A stretch of 64,000 nucleotides of DNA. Source: Aulosira sp. FACHB-615. Its GTDB lineage: Bacteria; Cyanobacteriota; Cyanobacteriia; Cyanobacteriales; Nostocaceae. Positions 62,578-64,000 of this stretch are shown here, in pieces. The notes beneath the pieces were generated by a model, which did no database searches, was not told the DNA's origin, and saw only the letters and a list, made by a program, of their open reading frames with translations. The stretch spans positions 186,001 to 250,000 of the forward strand of contig NZ_JACJSE010000004.1 of NCBI RefSeq assembly GCF_014698045.1. Direction: 5' to 3'. Numbering within the stretch: position 1 is the first letter of the stretch; each line of letters starts with the position of its first letter. The position numbers and the translations under genes were made by a program.

Positions 62578-63450
62578 TTATAAGTACTTGTGTAACAATA
62601 GATGTAATTTTTCTTTCGTTGCTGTTGGCGCTTTATCTAATTGAGTCAAAATTGCATATTTTAAGGCTGTGTGTGCGTCGCTGGGTGGGGGATTTTCACT
62701 CAAACGGCGGACAGTTTCTTGTATGACTTTTTGGGCGTTGACGGCGTTGCGTTGCAAGTTACCAATTACCATCTCGACGGTGACGCTATCATGATCTGGA
62801 TGCCAACAATCGTAGTCTGTGACTAGTGCTAAGGTTGCGTAGGCAATTTCGGCTTCTCTGGCTAATTTGGCTTCTGGTAAGTTGGTCATCCCAATTACTG
62901 TTGCACCCCAACTGCGGTACAGGTTAGATTCGGCTTTGGTGGAAAATGCTGGCCCTTCCATACAGATATATGTGCCGCCGCGATGTAGGGTAACATCTGG
63001 TAAATTGAGAGATGCGATCGCTTCTGCTAAAATTCCAGCTAAATGGTGACAAATCGGATCACCAAAGGCAATATGAGCCACAATTCCTTCGCCAAAAAAG
63101 GTAGAAATGCGATTTTTTGTGCGATCGATAAACTGGTCTGGTATTACCATATCTAATGGTTTGGCTTCGGCTTTTAATGAACCCACCGCACTAGCCGAAA
63201 TTAAATACTCTACACCCAATTTTTTCATTGCATAGATGTTGGCACGAAAAGGTAATTCGGAAGGTAATAAGGTGTGATTGCGCCCGTGACGTGCCAAAAA
63301 AGCTACCTGGGTTCCTTCGAGTGTCCCCACAATTACAGCATCGGAAGGAGAACCGAAGGGAGTTTCGATTTGCACTTCTTCTACATTCTGCAAGGCGGCC
63401 ATTTTATATAGTCCACTACCACCAATGATGCCAATCTTAGGGTTAACCAT
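62578..63450 (-). CDS. mtnP: S-methyl-5'-thioadenosine phosphorylase
   Basis: 290 residues. Splits MTA from polyamine and other SAM-using pathways into adenine and methylthioribose-1-phosphate. N-terminal IGIIGGSGLYKM (phosphate loop), FLARHGRNHTLLPSELPFRAN, and YICMEGPAFSTKAES with GMTNLPEAKLAREAEIAYATLALVTDYD (in pieces) near the catalytic Asp. Purine nucleoside phosphorylase class I fold. Complete and ordinary. Confidence 0.95.
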   Translation of the reverse strand: MVNPKIGIIGGSGLYKMAALQNVEEVQIETPFGSPSDAVIVGTLEGTQVAFLARHGRNHTLLPSELPFRANIYAMKKLGVEYLISASAVGSLKAEAKPLDMVIPDQFIDRTKNRISTFFGEGIVAHIAFGDPICHHLAGILAEAIASLNLPDVTLHRGGTYICMEGPAFSTKAESNLYRSWGATVIGMTNLPEAKLAREAEIAYATLALVTDYDCWHPDHDSVTVEMVIGNLQRNAVNAQKVIQETVRRLSENPPPSDAHTALKYAILTQLDKAPTATKEKLHLLLHKYL

Positions 63451-63525
63451 ATTTTTTGATACCTGTTGCTGATCTGCCTAGTTATTTTACACAGGTGTAG
63501 AACTTAGCCAGAAAATATTTTGTCT

Positions 63526-63558
63526 CACGCAGAGGCGCAAAGGAGTAAAGAGAAATTT
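63526..63558. repeat. TCTCACGCAGAGGCGCAAAG repeat
   Basis: Uninterrupted copy of the dispersed unit that is nested with other pieces at 16594 and 23110. Confidence 0.7.
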
Positions 63559-63737
63559 TCATCATCTCCCCTAAATCCTTACGCCTAATCCTGAAATCAT
63601 CAAGATATCACCTCAACTACTTGCGACTAATGGTGCTACGTCGGTATATTTACGACAGCTATGATGCTTTGAAGATTGCGGCTACAACTAAGTTATGATT
63701 CTGCCGTGACGTTTAAACACTTGCATCTCAACAACCA

Positions 63738-64000
63738 ATGGTAAATTCCACCCTCGTGGCCACACTCTATGTCAACCCTGTAACGGGGAAAGATACTAAT
63801 GATGGTTCAAGGTTGAGCCCGTTTAGAAGCCTCACCCGTGCTTTAAGAACCACAACACCGATAATTATTCAGCTGTCACCAGGGACATACAGCGCGGCTA
63901 ACGGTGAACAGTTTCCCTTGGTGTTAACTGCGGGGGTAACAGTCATTGGTAATGAACTGAATAAAGGTGCAGGAATTGTCATTTCTGGCGGGGGTGAATA
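63738..64000 (+). CDS. DUF1565-type protein, 3' end outside the window
   Basis: The frame from ATG 63738 is open to the right edge (87 codons). It reads LYVNPVTGKDTNDGSRLSPF, then RALRTTTPIIIQLSPGTYSA and GEQFPLVLTAGVTVIGNE, the opening of the DUF1565 right-handed beta-helix family, often found in surface or secreted proteins. No classical signal peptide in the first 20 residues. Partial, so overall domain layout cannot be seen. Confidence 0.8.
   Translation, partial: MVNSTLVATLYVNPVTGKDTNDGSRLSPFRSLTRALRTTTPIIIQLSPGTYSAANGEQFPLVLTAGVTVIGNELNKGAGIVISGGGE

Overview
The window reads as chromosome from a filamentous, Nostocales-type cyanobacterium (Nostoc, Anabaena, Calothrix or relatives). Reasons: the HIP1 octamer GCGATCGC is scattered through genes and spacers; there is a Ycf3 photosystem I assembly factor, a ferrochelatase with a C-terminal chlorophyll-binding-type helix, and a Ycf23/DUF561 protein; and spacers are full of 7-bp short tandem repeats and small palindromic dispersed repeats. 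Coding is mixed-strand with mostly single-gene units. No tRNA, rRNA, CRISPR array, intact transposase or prophage was seen.

Layout. 1-8.3 kb: 3' part of a 14-blade WD40 protein, an acyl-CoA synthetase, a group 2 sigma factor, an ATP-grasp protein, a CDF metal exporter and a single-domain response regulator. 9.2-17.3 kb: hybrid histidine kinase, urease accessory ureE-ureF without ureG, an Nfu scaffold, a GH57 glucan enzyme and a VapC-type toxin-antitoxin pair. 17.5-25.1 kb: Ser/Thr kinase, a broken helicase gene, a carboxylesterase, a small conserved protein followed by coaBC, a methyltransferase and hemH. 25.3-31 kb: small metabolic enzymes (FMN reductase, degenerate MBL-fold protein, thioesterase, GST, SRAP), ycf3, gatC and a CBS protein. 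31.4-37.8 kb: an envelope-flavoured stretch (membrane-anchored low-complexity protein, VanX-type dipeptidase, DUF3172, AMIN protein, secreted protein, CPA2 antiporter). 38.3-46.1 kb: SGNH hydrolase, endonuclease V, a stress group (exported small protein, Dps, ChaB-domain protein) and a divergent Zn/Mn ABC transporter. 46.2-51.4 kb: RND efflux pump and adaptor, with a duplicated pump tail next to it. 51.9-64 kb: DUF561, DegT aminotransferase, FetB-like permease, an apparently exported cyanase-like protein, Uma2, a TPR protein, MscS channel, DUF1877, MTA phosphorylase and the start of a DUF1565 protein.

The spacers hold at least four small, transposase-less inverted-repeat elements (MITE-like; families A-D below), several with two or three copies in the window and some with other repeats nested inside. 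The most unusual protein is the cyanase-like gene at 55404-55997: it keeps the Arg-Glu-Ser catalytic triad at E. coli CynS spacing but starts with a clear signal peptide. Many starts were moved inward to the codon with a ribosome binding site or to the start of family similarity.
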